A stretch of DNA of 64,000 nt from Paenibacillus sp. FSL R7-0273 (GCF_000758625.1 NZ_CP009283.1:2925501-2989500); one strand, 5' to 3'. Counted from the stretch's first letter, positions 26,843 to 34,899 are shown. Numbers and translations are program-made. Notes: generated from the sequence alone by a model not told the origin.

Positions 26843-27490
26843 TTGAATAAACTGCTTCGTAAACTACTGACACTTGCTGCCCCTATGGCAGCTGCACTAT
26901 CACTATTTGCCGCTGTGGCCAGCGCCCATGTAACCGTATCACCGGCTGAATCCACCACAGGCGCCTGGGAAACCTATACACTGAAGGTCCCGTCGGAAAA
27001 AGACATTGCCACAACTCAGATCGACCTTCGCATGCCGGAAGGCGCCGAGTTCAAGCAATATGAAACGACGCCGGGCTGGACCGTTACGGTCGAAGGCAAC
27101 AAAATCAGCTGGATATCAACCGGTGACGGCATCTTGGCCGGCCAGTTCCAGCGCTTCTACTTCACAGCCAAGAACCCGGATACTGCCGGCGATATCGCCT
27201 GGGATGCCTACCAGCATTATGCTGACGGCAGTCTGGTGCAATGGTCCGGTGAAGAAGGCAGCGACACGCCGCATTCTGTTACTGAGATCGTCCAGGCCGC
27301 TGGCGGCGGTGACGCCCATTCCCATGGAGGGGCTGCACACTCCGGCTCCATGACCATGGATGAGCATGAGGCGATTATGGAGAACGTGGAATCCGGCAGC
27401 ACTTCGCCGATGGTCTACATCACGCTGGGGATTTCTCTGCTGGCCTTCCTGCTGTCGGCGATCGCGCTGCTTCGGGGGAAGAAGGAGTAG
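26843..27490 (+). CDS. ycnI: YcnI family copper-binding membrane protein
   Basis: A 215-residue exported protein. The signal peptide ends at ASA-HVTV, so the mature protein starts with the histidine that binds copper in this DUF1775 family. The domain (~30-160) keeps the family tryptophans (GAWETYTL, TPGWTVTV). A His-rich stretch (DAHSHGGAAHSGSM, DEHEA) precedes a C-terminal TM anchor (~190-210). The start is TTG after GAGGGGGAACTATC. Usual partners such as ycnJ and ycnK are absent here; an NarL-type two-component system lies just upstream. Confidence 0.9.
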   Translation: MNKLLRKLLTLAAPMAAALSLFAAVASAHVTVSPAESTTGAWETYTLKVPSEKDIATTQIDLRMPEGAEFKQYETTPGWTVTVEGNKISWISTGDGILAGQFQRFYFTAKNPDTAGDIAWDAYQHYADGSLVQWSGEEGSDTPHSVTEIVQAAGGGDAHSHGGAAHSGSMTMDEHEAIMENVESGSTSPMVYITLGISLLAFLLSAIALLRGKKE

Positions 27491-27528
27491 GGCAGGGATA
27501 GACAACGGAATAACAATGTGAAGATAAA

Positions 27529-27580
27529 TAACTGCGGAATGCTTTGTCCTTTTCCGGGATGGGGGTTCCGCAGTTTTTTG
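27529..27580 (+). terminator. Intrinsic terminator after ycnI
   Basis: AACTGCGGAA at ~27530 pairs with TTCCGCAGTT before a T6 run, with a loop of about 23 nt. Confidence 0.75.
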
Positions 27581-27669
27581 TTGTGTATATGGTTATATAT
27601 GTATAAATTAGATCTAGAGAAGGGCATGGCTTGCGTATTTCGCATGCATGCCAGTTTCGAGGAGGAGCT

Positions 27670-27777
27670 ATGATCAAAGAACTTATTGCTGAAATCAGCC
27701 GTTTGGAAGGCTGTGAGCTACTGCCGCCAGCGGGATTACCGGAAGTGATGAACGAGAACCACCGGTTGCCTTTATGA
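27670..27777 (+). pseudogene. Truncated N-terminus of a SMI1/KNR4-like (SUKH) gene
   Basis: The 35-codon ORF reads MIKELIAEISRLEGCELLPP and continues AGLPEVMNENHRLPL before TGA. A first-rate RBS (CGAGGAGGAGCT) precedes its ATG. The residues resemble the start of SUKH-domain immunity proteins, where a (L)PLDLKEFY-like motif would come next; here the frame stops. The stretch therefore looks like the head of a larger gene cut off by deletion. The family assignment is tentative. Confidence 0.5.
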
Positions 27778-27820
27778 AACAAAATATTGCGGTGTAGAGA
27801 ATGAAATTAAGGATAAAATT

Positions 27821-27952
27821 ATGGCGCTGCATATTGATTTTTTTGGTGGGATGGATTTTGCAGTACGTGATTCAGATAAAAATAAACATTTAATGACTCA
27901 ACTTACATCTGATATCAGAGAAATAAGGAAGGTGTTAAATAAATTTGAGTGA
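27821..27952 (+). pseudogene. C-terminal fragment of an unidentified small protein
   Basis: A 43-codon ORF (MALHIDFFGGMDFAVRDSDK and on, ending IREIRKVLNKFE). The same frame stays open upstream without a start (ETKYCGVENEIKDKI), so this is probably the tail of a longer gene whose head was lost. Its composition is AT-rich compared with the flanks. Its end overlaps a short TTG-initiated ORF. I do not recognise the family, but the place and size suit an immunity-type gene. Confidence 0.4.
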
Positions 27953-28176
27953 TTTAGTATGTGGATGCAAACATAGACGAGGTGATTTTACTGAAATCGA
28001 TGGAAATCCAATAAACGGAACGTTAAATCAGAATTTAGTATAAAACCAACTAATGATGTGGACCAATGAGGAACATCAAATGGGATGAGTAACACTGCAC
28101 GTGTAGGGTTTAGTTTCGATAGCCAGAAAGAGAATAGGAACTCAAGGTGGTATAGATATAATGTGCGAGGAGGATA
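27945..28176 (+). pseudogene. Decayed C-terminal end of a possible polymorphic toxin
   Basis: Two frames join into one apparent protein tail. The first reads SDLVCGCKHRRGDFTEIDGN and continues PINGTLNQ; the second reads EFSIKPTNDVDQ, then, after an in-frame TGA, GTSNGMSNTARVGFSFDSQK and ENRNSRWYRYNVRGG, ending at a TAA. That TAA overlaps the RBS of the next gene, which is the tight spacing typical of toxin-immunity pairs. A frameshift near 28033 and the TGA near 28067 mean it cannot be expressed intact. The toxin assignment is inference from context. Confidence 0.4.
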
Positions 28177-28178
28177 AC

Positions 28179-28532
28179 ATGAACAAATACAAAGCTCACA
28201 TATCCGATTTTGATCAAGTAAAAAGGAACTTCGGTTACTTAACTTCATTTCAATTAACTCGCGCTTCTGAGCTAGACGATTTTCGGACGACTCTACAAAT
28301 CACTCTGGCTCAATCAACTTTTGATTACGAGGAACAATTATTGATAACATTTACAGGGGTAAGCGAACTGGAAACAGGGCAGCTAGCGGGATTAGTATGC
28401 TGGTTATACTTTGATATCACGGATATATCTAAGGACCAGCTAGAGAATTTAAGATTCAAGGTAGTTGAATATGAAAATAATATTTTTAGATTATATTGCA
28501 GACAGATCACATTTGAAATCATTAAGGGATAG
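28179..28532 (+). CDS. Hypothetical protein, possible orphan immunity protein
   Basis: A 117-residue acidic protein (MNKYKAHISDFDQVKRNFGY...) with alternating beta-like segments and no membrane span. I do not recognise its family. The start ATG follows GAGGAGGATAAC; an upstream in-frame start at 28161 lacks spacing to an RBS. It lies right behind a broken ORF that resembles a toxin C-terminus, in an AT-rich patch, which suggests an immunity function kept after the toxin decayed. A bidirectional terminator follows. Confidence 0.65.
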   Translation: MNKYKAHISDFDQVKRNFGYLTSFQLTRASELDDFRTTLQITLAQSTFDYEEQLLITFTGVSELETGQLAGLVCWLYFDITDISKDQLENLRFKVVEYENNIFRLYCRQITFEIIKG

Positions 28533-28537
28533 TCTCA

Positions 28538-28582
28538 AAAAACTCTGTCCCAGCCCAGGCAGTTGAAACAGAGTTTTAAAAC
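28538..28582. terminator. Bidirectional terminator
   Basis: AAAACTCTGT pairs with ACAGAGTTTT across a ~20-nt loop, serving the convergent ends of the 28179 gene (plus) and the P-loop protein gene (minus). Confidence 0.75.
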
Positions 28583-28603
28583 TATTAGTTTACTTTCAAT
28601 AAA

Positions 28604-29707
28604 TCAAACTCCCCGGCTAGCAGTCCATTCCAACAGCTCAGTACGTATACGGTCCGTCAGCTCATCCACCACACGGAAATCCATGGCGGTGACATAGATT
28701 TTCTCTAATTGATCCCGGTGCACCTTCGCCTCGGCTAGAGCGGCTATGGCATCCTTCATTTGGGCTTTATATTGGGAGCTTACTTCAGCAAGCGGTCCGG
28801 CATAACGCTCATCTGTTCCGGGTGCGACAAGGGTTTCATACGTATCAATGATCACGTCACCTTCCCGGTCCGGAAAATATTCATGCGGACTCGTGCTGTC
28901 GAAGATCGCAAAGCCAAGCTCACGCACAATAACCATATCCAGACTGTGGGGATCAAAGCCGCAATGGTAGATTTCCGTATCCAGGCCCCGTTGCTCTGCG
29001 GCGGCGGCGATTTTTTTGAGCATGGTGGATTTGCCTGTTCCCGCCCGGCCTTTAATGAAGAACCGGTTTGACAGCCCCTCTGTCAAATTAGGCACAAAGT
29101 CAACTGCCCCCGCAGGAGTCGCCGCTCCCAGAAACCGGTGCTTTACGATGGCACTTTTAGTAAGATGTGTATCACCAAAAAGCTGCTCCAGCATTCCGGC
29201 TGTTAATTGATTCGCCTTGTTAAAATCCATGTGCGCAAAATAAATCTTTTCCCACTCATCATGAATCTTCAGAGCCTCTGCAAAGCCGCTGTACGCTGCC
29301 TTATAGGAATCCGCAACCCGTTGATTAATCTCGCCGATAATCTCTCTTTGACTAATGAGCGCTCTTGAATCCCAGGCTTCCCCAAGATTCACATACTCCT
29401 CAACCGCTCCAGGGGCCTTGGGTTCGATTACATGGGGAGCAGTGCCGTCAACAATGCCCACGCTAAGCGCCGGTATAATGACCGCGTCGATCGAATCCTT
29501 ATCGGATGAACAATGGATCAGCTCTATATCGTATCCCCGCTCCGCCCATTCCGAGCCGATTGTCTTCATTAGTGAGGATTTTCCGGTACCTGGGCCGCCT
29601 TTCAAAATAAAGATCCGCTGGAGTCCCCGAAGATTCGATTCGAACAAATTAAAGAAACCGATAGCTGTATTACCGCCTGCAAAATATCTTAAAATCCTTG
29701 CAGTCAT
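28604..29707 (-). CDS. Duplicated P-loop NTPase (PRK06851-type)
   Basis: A 367-residue cytoplasmic protein made of two homologous ATPase halves. Walker A motifs are GGPGTGKSS (37-45) and GRAGTGKST (220-228). The duplication continues downstream: IELIHCSSDKDSID against TEIYHCGFDPHSLD, GTAPHVIEP against STSPHEYFP, and EWEKIYFAHMDF against QLEKIYVTAMDF. This matches a Bacillales family of unknown function (PRK06851). I take ATG 29705-29707 (AAGGGAAG upstream) over a GTG six codons earlier that has no RBS. No partner gene is nearby. Confidence 0.85.
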   Translation of the reverse strand: MTARILRYFAGGNTAIGFFNLFESNLRGLQRIFILKGGPGTGKSSLMKTIGSEWAERGYDIELIHCSSDKDSIDAVIIPALSVGIVDGTAPHVIEPKAPGAVEEYVNLGEAWDSRALISQREIIGEINQRVADSYKAAYSGFAEALKIHDEWEKIYFAHMDFNKANQLTAGMLEQLFGDTHLTKSAIVKHRFLGAATPAGAVDFVPNLTEGLSNRFFIKGRAGTGKSTMLKKIAAAAEQRGLDTEIYHCGFDPHSLDMVIVRELGFAIFDSTSPHEYFPDREGDVIIDTYETLVAPGTDERYAGPLAEVSSQYKAQMKDAIAALAEAKVHRDQLEKIYVTAMDFRVVDELTDRIRTELLEWTASRGV

Positions 29708-29851
29708 ACATCCACTTCCCTTCACGTTGTCGCCCGGTAGGCTATACCCTACAGTATGCGTCAGGTATTTGTGAGGTGCCTAGAGGCCAGGCTGGTGTCA
29801 GAAATGCTTAATGAAGTTTGTCCGGCTTTAGTGGTTGCAGCAGTTAATCAA

Positions 29852-30040
29852 ATTAGGTGGAAATACGCCATCTATTTTTTCACCAAGAACCCTGTAACTA
29901 AGATTAGTTGGAAAAAGGATAGCTAATACGAGTGTTTTACGGTAAAAGGGGTCTTCAACCCCGGATTAGGTGATGTTTTTCCAACTAATCGTTAGAAAAG
30001 CCGAGGAAAGAGAAAATTAGGTAACGAAAATCGAACTAAT
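29852..30040. repeat. Four-unit 25-bp palindrome array, copy C
   Basis: Units lie at 29852-29876, 29903-29927, 29965-29989 and 30016-30040 (offsets 0, 51, 113, 164; one extra base in the central spacer). Arms follow ATTAGNTG / CANCTAAT. Cores are GAAATACGC, GAAAAAGGA, ATGTTTTTC and ACGAAAATC, again with the last two in reverse polarity. The central spacer holds a small GGGGTCTTCAACCCC hairpin. This copy sits between divergent genes. Confidence 0.85.
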
Positions 30041-30220
30041 TGATTTGTGCTGCAGAAAAGTAAACAGATAACCCTCCAACAGCTCGGCGTCTGGGTATTA
30101 TCTATGTTTATCTAACTAAACCCGGCGAAGGGAACAGACAGATGTTTGTGTTAAATCTTGACTTCTGCGAGCCAGGGAGGCTATGTTTGTTACCAAGTAA
30201 AATGCTGTACGAAAGCCCGG

Positions 30221-31474
30221 GTGAAACATTTGAACAACATACTCATAATTGGAATTATTCTCATTGTGGTAATTGTAGCCGTACTGGTACTGGAAAGACT
30301 GAAGACGGAGCGTACAGAGACTGCATTGTCCCACGGAGGGACCCCGTACAATCTGGTAACTACGTTCAAAGGAGACGCGGGAACCAGCCGTGCCTTTACC
30401 TGGTATACCAAGGACCCTGCTGCAGCCGGCTGGCTGGAGGTTGTAAAGGGGGATGAGGCTGCTTTTGAAGGTGCATCAGTAATTAAAGTGCAGGCTGCAG
30501 ATGCAACGTTTAAGACCGACAAGGGCAAAAGAGGCATACATAAAGCGGAGGTCAGCGGGCTTGAGGCGGGTACCGTGTACACTTACAGGGCAGGCTCAGG
30601 TAAGGAGGGAGAGTGGACTGCTGCAGCCAGCTTCACCACTATGGAGTCAGATATGGACCAGGTAACCTTTATCAATGTGACCGATTCGCAAGGGGAAAAG
30701 GCGGCGGATTTTGCGGTATGGGGGCAGACGCTGAACAGGGCAGTGGAGACCTTCCCGGCGGCGCAGTTTATTGTGCATAACGGGGATTTTGCAGAGAAAG
30801 CAGAGGATTCTACAGGCTGGAACCGTTTTTTCAGCAATGTAACCAGCCTTGTTGCCCGCATCCCGCTGATGCCGGTGACAGGAAATCACGATGAGGTGGA
30901 GGAACAAGCAGCCGGATTCACCTCACACTTCAACGTCCCGGATAACGGGGCTAAGGGATCGATCGCCGGAACGACGTATTCTTTTGACTATGGTCCGGTG
31001 CATATTACGGTGCTGAATACGGAGAGTAATCTGAGCAAACAGGCCGAGTGGCTGAAGAAGGATCTGGCGGGCACGGACCAAGCCTGGAAAATCGTCGCCA
31101 TGCACCGTCCCGTGTACGGGGGCAACAGGTATAAGAAGGTGGAGGACTGGGCCCATATATTTGATAAATATGAAGTGGATCTGGTGCTCCAGGGGCATAA
31201 TCACGAGTACTCGAGGTCACATCCGCTGCTGAATGGAAAGATTGTGACCGGGAGTAAAAAACCGGCTGGTACGGCCAGGGGGACAGTCTACGTGGTGACG
31301 AATGCTTCCGGCAACAAGTTCAATGCGAAGAAAGAAGACCAGTTCTATCATGCCGTGCATTTTCAGAATAACAAGGCGATGTTCGCCGGTGTTAGCGTTA
31401 GAGGCAAAATGCTGACTTATGAGGCCTATGATGTGGACGGCAAGAGGCTGGATTTATTTACGCTTACTCATTAA
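30221..31474 (+). CDS. Membrane-anchored metallophosphoesterase with purple-acid-phosphatase-like N-domain
   Basis: A 417-residue protein. An N-terminal signal-anchor (NNILIIGIILIVVIVAVLVL) precedes a fibronectin-like purple-acid-phosphatase N-domain (~45-145) and a calcineurin-type phosphoesterase domain (~150-400). Metal-binding motifs are visible in order: VTDSQG, HNGDFAE, TGNHDEVEE, MHRPVYGG and QGHNHEYSR. It would hydrolyse a phosphoester outside the membrane. The start is uncertain: GTG 30221 or TTG 30230 begin just before the anchor and neither has a strong RBS. A good RBS at ~30173 instead precedes a five-codon frame (MFVTK). Confidence 0.88.
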   Translation: MKHLNNILIIGIILIVVIVAVLVLERLKTERTETALSHGGTPYNLVTTFKGDAGTSRAFTWYTKDPAAAGWLEVVKGDEAAFEGASVIKVQAADATFKTDKGKRGIHKAEVSGLEAGTVYTYRAGSGKEGEWTAAASFTTMESDMDQVTFINVTDSQGEKAADFAVWGQTLNRAVETFPAAQFIVHNGDFAEKAEDSTGWNRFFSNVTSLVARIPLMPVTGNHDEVEEQAAGFTSHFNVPDNGAKGSIAGTTYSFDYGPVHITVLNTESNLSKQAEWLKKDLAGTDQAWKIVAMHRPVYGGNRYKKVEDWAHIFDKYEVDLVLQGHNHEYSRSHPLLNGKIVTGSKKPAGTARGTVYVVTNASGNKFNAKKEDQFYHAVHFQNNKAMFAGVSVRGKMLTYEAYDVDGKRLDLFTLTH

Positions 31475-31476
31475 AA

Positions 31477-31509
31477 GAAAAACTGCTGAACAGGATTCAG
31501 CAGTTTTTT
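31477..31509. terminator. Bidirectional terminator
   Basis: AAAAACTGCTGAA pairs with TTCAGCAGTTTTTT around CAGGA. It separates the convergent metallophosphoesterase gene and the 31515 gene. Confidence 0.85.
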
Positions 31510-31514
31510 GCCCT

Positions 31515-32228
31515 TTAGCGCACAGTCAAGCGCTTTAGCATGAAGGTTTTGACAATCTGCGGCACCTCGTCGTTCACCATGCGTTTCATCAGGGAGATCT
31601 GTCGGCCGTATTTCTTGTAATCATAATCGTCGCCGGATTCGTTGAGGAATTCCTCTGGGAGCTCTCCCGGCACGGTGTAAGCATAAATCCGTCCGTTCCG
31701 CGTGCCAAGGAATTGAATCGGTGAGTCATCATAGCCGTCGTCATGCCACTGCTTGAGGGTCATTTTGTAGACCAGCAGGCTCAGGACGTCATCATAGACC
31801 TTACCCTTATATTTAAAACGGAAAAACACGCCATATTCTGCATCATCGAGCTTGTTGCTGCGTGCAACGGCAGTGAAGCTTTTCCACGAACGCGGGAGCT
31901 TTAGCGTGAAGCTATATAAGGGATCGCGGTAGATGTAAGAGGCTGCAGGCTTTCGGCTGCCGTTTGGGCATTTCTGGCGTTTTCTTGTGCGTAAGGTGCT
32001 GCCGGCTGAACGTTTTATGCGCTTTCCCGTACGAGGTGTGGTGCTGGCTGAGCGCTTCAGCTGCTTTCTTGTGCGCGTTGAGCCGGTCCCTGCCGCTGCC
32101 TTGCCGCCCGTACGTTTTTTACTTGCTCCTGTGTTACTTAAACTGCTTCTAACCGGCCGTTGTGCAGCTTTGGCAGAAACCTGCGTTACCACTGGCTGTT
32201 TGTTTCTCCAGATTTTGCTGTTCATCAT
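31515..32228 (-). CDS. Hypothetical protein with Lys/Arg-rich N-terminal repeats
   Basis: About 237 residues. The N-terminal ~90 are very basic and repetitive, with three runs of the type (L)KRSASTTPRTGKR, IKRSAGSTLRTRKR and KKRTGGKAAAG. The C-terminal ~140 (from YIYRDPLYSFTLKLPRSWKS) form a compact alpha/beta domain resembling PsbP/DUF1795-like folds, which I cannot assign firmly. No signal peptide is evident. The start is ambiguous; ATG 32228 has GGGG upstream, while the frame stays open to 32291. It could bind nucleic acid or an anionic surface polymer. Confidence 0.6.
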   Translation of the reverse strand: MMNSKIWRNKQPVVTQVSAKAAQRPVRSSLSNTGASKKRTGGKAAAGTGSTRTRKQLKRSASTTPRTGKRIKRSAGSTLRTRKRQKCPNGSRKPAASYIYRDPLYSFTLKLPRSWKSFTAVARSNKLDDAEYGVFFRFKYKGKVYDDVLSLLVYKMTLKQWHDDGYDDSPIQFLGTRNGRIYAYTVPGELPEEFLNESGDDYDYKKYGRQISLMKRMVNDEVPQIVKTFMLKRLTVR

Positions 32229-32340
32229 GATCACATCCCCGTCCATAGTTATCCCGGTATCAGGCGTAGGCATAATAACCAGGATATTCATGCGGGTGAT
32301 GATGTGACTGTATATCAGCCCGGTTTTGCCGGGAAATGGC

Positions 32341-32880
32341 TAAGTGCTTGCAAGATGTCTCCAAAACACAAGTAAACCCCTATCATTGATTTGCATCAAC
32401 AATAGAGGCTTACATTGTTTGCACTATACCCATGTTATGCTCAGACTCCTTATCCTACACTCTTTGAACTCAGCCGGGTAGAAATCGTCCGAGGCGGCAG
32501 TAAATTTGCCTATCCTGCACGGTAAATCTTCTCTAATTCATCCTCTGCCACGAGTGGACTGCGGTGTAACCTTCGAGCTTTAAGAAGCTCATACCCTTTC
32601 GTTCGGGGATGGATTGAAAGCTTTAGCGTCAGGATCAAAGATATAGTCTCAAGCCCAGGGATTACAGCTGCTCAGGATTGCTGCGGAAAAGGTGTAGCTG
32701 CCCGTCAGACGTTCCTTCTAGCGGTGTAAGGTTCCCTTGAGTTGATGTCTTAAGTATACCCGGGGAGGGCTGGGCTGTAAAAAGCGCTAAGCCTTAAAAA
32801 TGGTACTATTTTTCAGTTTATCCTCTTGTAAGCGCTATTATTCTGGCTGATTCTTAGTTTTTCGGTATCCTCGGCCTGTA
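32341..32880. other. 540-bp unexplained non-coding region
   Basis: I see no credible gene here in either strand. It contains several hairpins, the clearest GAGCTT-TAAG-AAGCTC at 32575-32590. The 9-mer GCGGTGTAA occurs at 32561 and 32721, 160 bp apart. Its composition is not that of the 25-bp palindrome arrays. It could be a structured RNA gene or the non-coding end of a lost mobile element. See findings. Confidence 0.4.
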
Positions 32881-32937
32881 CCCGGGTAATGCCTATTTAG
32901 AAATCATGTATAATGAACCCACAGAGGAGGAGTATAA

Positions 32938-33561
32938 ATGAAGCTGTTTCAGATCAAAGCATCGCCGCTCGGCGTAGAACGGATCGCGGAGTTTCTGGAG
33001 AATAACTATATTTGCATCGGCTATCCCGGCACCGGGGATCTGGAAGGTGCAAGCCCGGAGGAGATGCTGGCCAGGCTGCTGAAGAGCGGGGCTTATCAGG
33101 GAAAAGAGCTTGAGGCAGCTGTTGTTAACCTTAATCTGTTCGTGCACGAAATGCAGGATGGGGATTATGTACTGGTTGCAGACGGACAGTGGGTGCATCT
33201 GGGCGATTTGGGTGATTATTTTTACGACGAAACCTATGATAAAGCAGGGGATGGCCGGTGCCACCGGCGCGGGGTAACCTGGCTGAAAAGCATTCCGCAA
33301 AGCGCGCTGAATCCGGAGGTCGCAGAGCTGCTGGCAGACGAGAGCAGCGTTTCGAGGTACCGCGGGACATTGCCGGCGGCAAGAATAGAGCTGTGGCTTG
33401 AAGGGACGGGCCCGGCAGATTCCGCAGCTGACGGAAACCGCAGCCGGGTGGATGAAATAACCGTCGCCAAAGCTATTGCCGTCCTTAAAGAGGCTCTGAA
33501 CAGCGATGATGCAGACCGGCGTGAACGGGCGGCAGTAGCCATCCTGCATTACGCCAAGTAG
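32938..33561 (+). CDS. Hypothetical protein with PUA/EVE-like N-terminal domain
   Basis: A 207-residue cytoplasmic protein. The first ~125 residues have the look of the PUA-like module found beside restriction and defence proteins: FQIKASPLGVERIAEFLENN, IGYPGTGDLEG, MQDGDYVLVADG, and CHRRGVTWLKSIPQSALNPE. The last ~75 residues (AKAIAVLKEALNSDDADRRE) look like one HEAT-like helical pair. No nuclease partner lies nearby, so any defence role is only suggested by the fold. CAGAGGAGGAGTATAA precedes the ATG. Confidence 0.7.
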   Translation: MKLFQIKASPLGVERIAEFLENNYICIGYPGTGDLEGASPEEMLARLLKSGAYQGKELEAAVVNLNLFVHEMQDGDYVLVADGQWVHLGDLGDYFYDETYDKAGDGRCHRRGVTWLKSIPQSALNPEVAELLADESSVSRYRGTLPAARIELWLEGTGPADSAADGNRSRVDEITVAKAIAVLKEALNSDDADRRERAAVAILHYAK

Positions 33562-33570
33562 AATTGGAGG

Positions 33571-33622
33571 GGCAGGAGCGGGAGCGTCTGCCTGTATGCT
33601 TTTCGCAGACAAGCTCCTGCTT
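33571..33622. terminator. Hairpin between convergent genes
   Basis: GCAGGAGC pairs with GCTCCTGC, with an inner stem TCTGC/GCAGA; only a short T-poor tail follows on either strand. Confidence 0.5.
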
Positions 33623-33645
33623 AATACAGCCTGACGGATAAGCAC

Positions 33646-34101
33646 TCACCTCACAGGCTTCTTTACAATATCCTGCCAGTGCGGAGGGAGCGGATAGCTT
33701 TTTAGATGTGTATAGTCAACCAGCTTCACTTCAGGTCCTGCAGAGATTTCGAACGTTAACCTGTCCTCTCCAACAGGAATGTGGGGTCCGACAACAGGTG
33801 TCACATCAAGCGTTACTGACAGCCGGAAACCGCGAAACCCGTTTATCCGCGCAGATTCGGTTATATTAACGAAATACGGATAGACAAGCGGCGCCTCCAG
33901 TAATACATGCCGGTAATAATCCCGGACAGCATTATTGATATGAGGGTTCAAAAAGTTCATAAGCATATCCTGCAGCCTCAGCTCATCTGAGTCTCTGAGC
34001 GGCGTGTAATAAGTGGCTTCAGCTGTTGTTACCGGCATTGGAGCTGATATGCTCAACACCATTGTCAGAAGCGTAACGCTAACGATTCGTGTCCAATTCA
34101 C
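33646..34101 (-). CDS. DUF3888 domain-containing secreted protein
   Basis: A 151-residue exported protein. A signal peptide (VNWTRIVSVTLLTMVLSISA, cleavage near TTAEA) precedes a ~120-residue DUF3888 domain with RDSDELRLQDMLMNFLNPHI, DYYRHVLLEAPLVYPYFVNI and FEISAGPEVKLVDYTH. Function is unknown; such proteins are common in Bacillales. The start is the GTG at 34101, 8 nt after GGGGGAGG; an upstream in-frame GTG overlaps the RBS itself. Confidence 0.8.
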   Translation of the reverse strand: MNWTRIVSVTLLTMVLSISAPMPVTTAEATYYTPLRDSDELRLQDMLMNFLNPHINNAVRDYYRHVLLEAPLVYPYFVNITESARINGFRGFRLSVTLDVTPVVGPHIPVGEDRLTFEISAGPEVKLVDYTHLKSYPLPPHWQDIVKKPVR

Positions 34102-34158
34102 GGAATACACCTCCCCCTGGTTAAAGGTAGGGTGTCCGGTTTGCGCACAGAAATACTT

Positions 34159-34899
34159 TCACAGTGTCTGCCCGTTATCAATAACCAGCACTTGGCCCGT
34201 AAGAGAATCCTGTGTTATTTGAAAAATAACCGCCCCGGCAATATCCTCCGGTGTGGAAATTCTGCGGAGCGGCAGGTTTCCGGCAAGCTGATGCATTCGC
34301 TCTTCATTGCCCGACCACCATCGGGTACCGACCGCGCCCGGAGCAATGCTGTTTACCCGGATGTGCGGTGACAGCGCAATGGCCAGCGATTTTGTCATCG
34401 TGTGGATGGCTGATTTCGTAGCTGCATAAGGGATCGACGAGCCTATTCCGGTGATTCCCGCAACACTCCCCATATTAACGATAACCCCGGATTTTTGCCT
34501 CTGCATATAAGGGACAACTGCCCTGACACAGTGGAACATCCCCTTCACATTGACCTTGAAAAGAGTATCCCACACCTCGTCTGTCACAGCATCCAGGTTA
34601 TCCATCCCGATCTGGACGGTAATGCTGGCGTTGTTAACCAGTCCGTCGATCGTTCCGTAAGCCTCTGCAATGGAGGCAGCCATGGCCTGGACCTCCTGCT
34701 CATTCGCCACATCCGCCTGATAAGCACAGCCTCTGCCGCCTAAATGCTCAATCTGATGAAGGGTCTCAAGCGCTTCTTTTTCCGACCGGCTGAAATTTAT
34801 TGCAACAACGGCTCCTCTGGCAGCCAGCATTAGGGCAGTAGCCCTGCCTATACCTGTTCCGCCGCCCGTAACCAGGATTACTTTATCCTGCAGCTCCAT
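34159..34899 (-). CDS. SDR family NAD(P)-dependent oxidoreductase
   Basis: A 246-residue short-chain dehydrogenase/reductase. The cofactor motif VTGGGTGIGRA lies at ~11-20, NNASIT near 89, and the active site comprises Ser near 140 (MGSVAGITGIGSSI), Tyr in PYAATKSA and Lys four residues later. A FabG-like length and core leave the substrate open. Arg/Lys discrimination for NADP is not clear. The ATG at 34897-34899 has CGGAGATGATT upstream. It is divergent from a LysR gene, its probable regulator, with a perfect palindrome between them. Confidence 0.9.
   Translation of the reverse strand: MELQDKVILVTGGGTGIGRATALMLAARGAVVAINFSRSEKEALETLHQIEHLGGRGCAYQADVANEQEVQAMAASIAEAYGTIDGLVNNASITVQIGMDNLDAVTDEVWDTLFKVNVKGMFHCVRAVVPYMQRQKSGVIVNMGSVAGITGIGSSIPYAATKSAIHTMTKSLAIALSPHIRVNSIAPGAVGTRWWSGNEERMHQLAGNLPLRRISTPEDIAGAVIFQITQDSLTGQVLVIDNGQTL

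Noticed and set aside
27600..28600. Insertion sequence or prophage remnant
   Set aside because: No inverted ends, target duplication, transposase or phage gene is visible; toxin/immunity decay explains the fragments better.
32638..32648. Group I intron S element (AAGATATAGTC)
   Set aside because: The 11-mer fits the S/P7 motif, but I find no GACTA-type R partner at normal distance and no P, Q or flanking exon gene.
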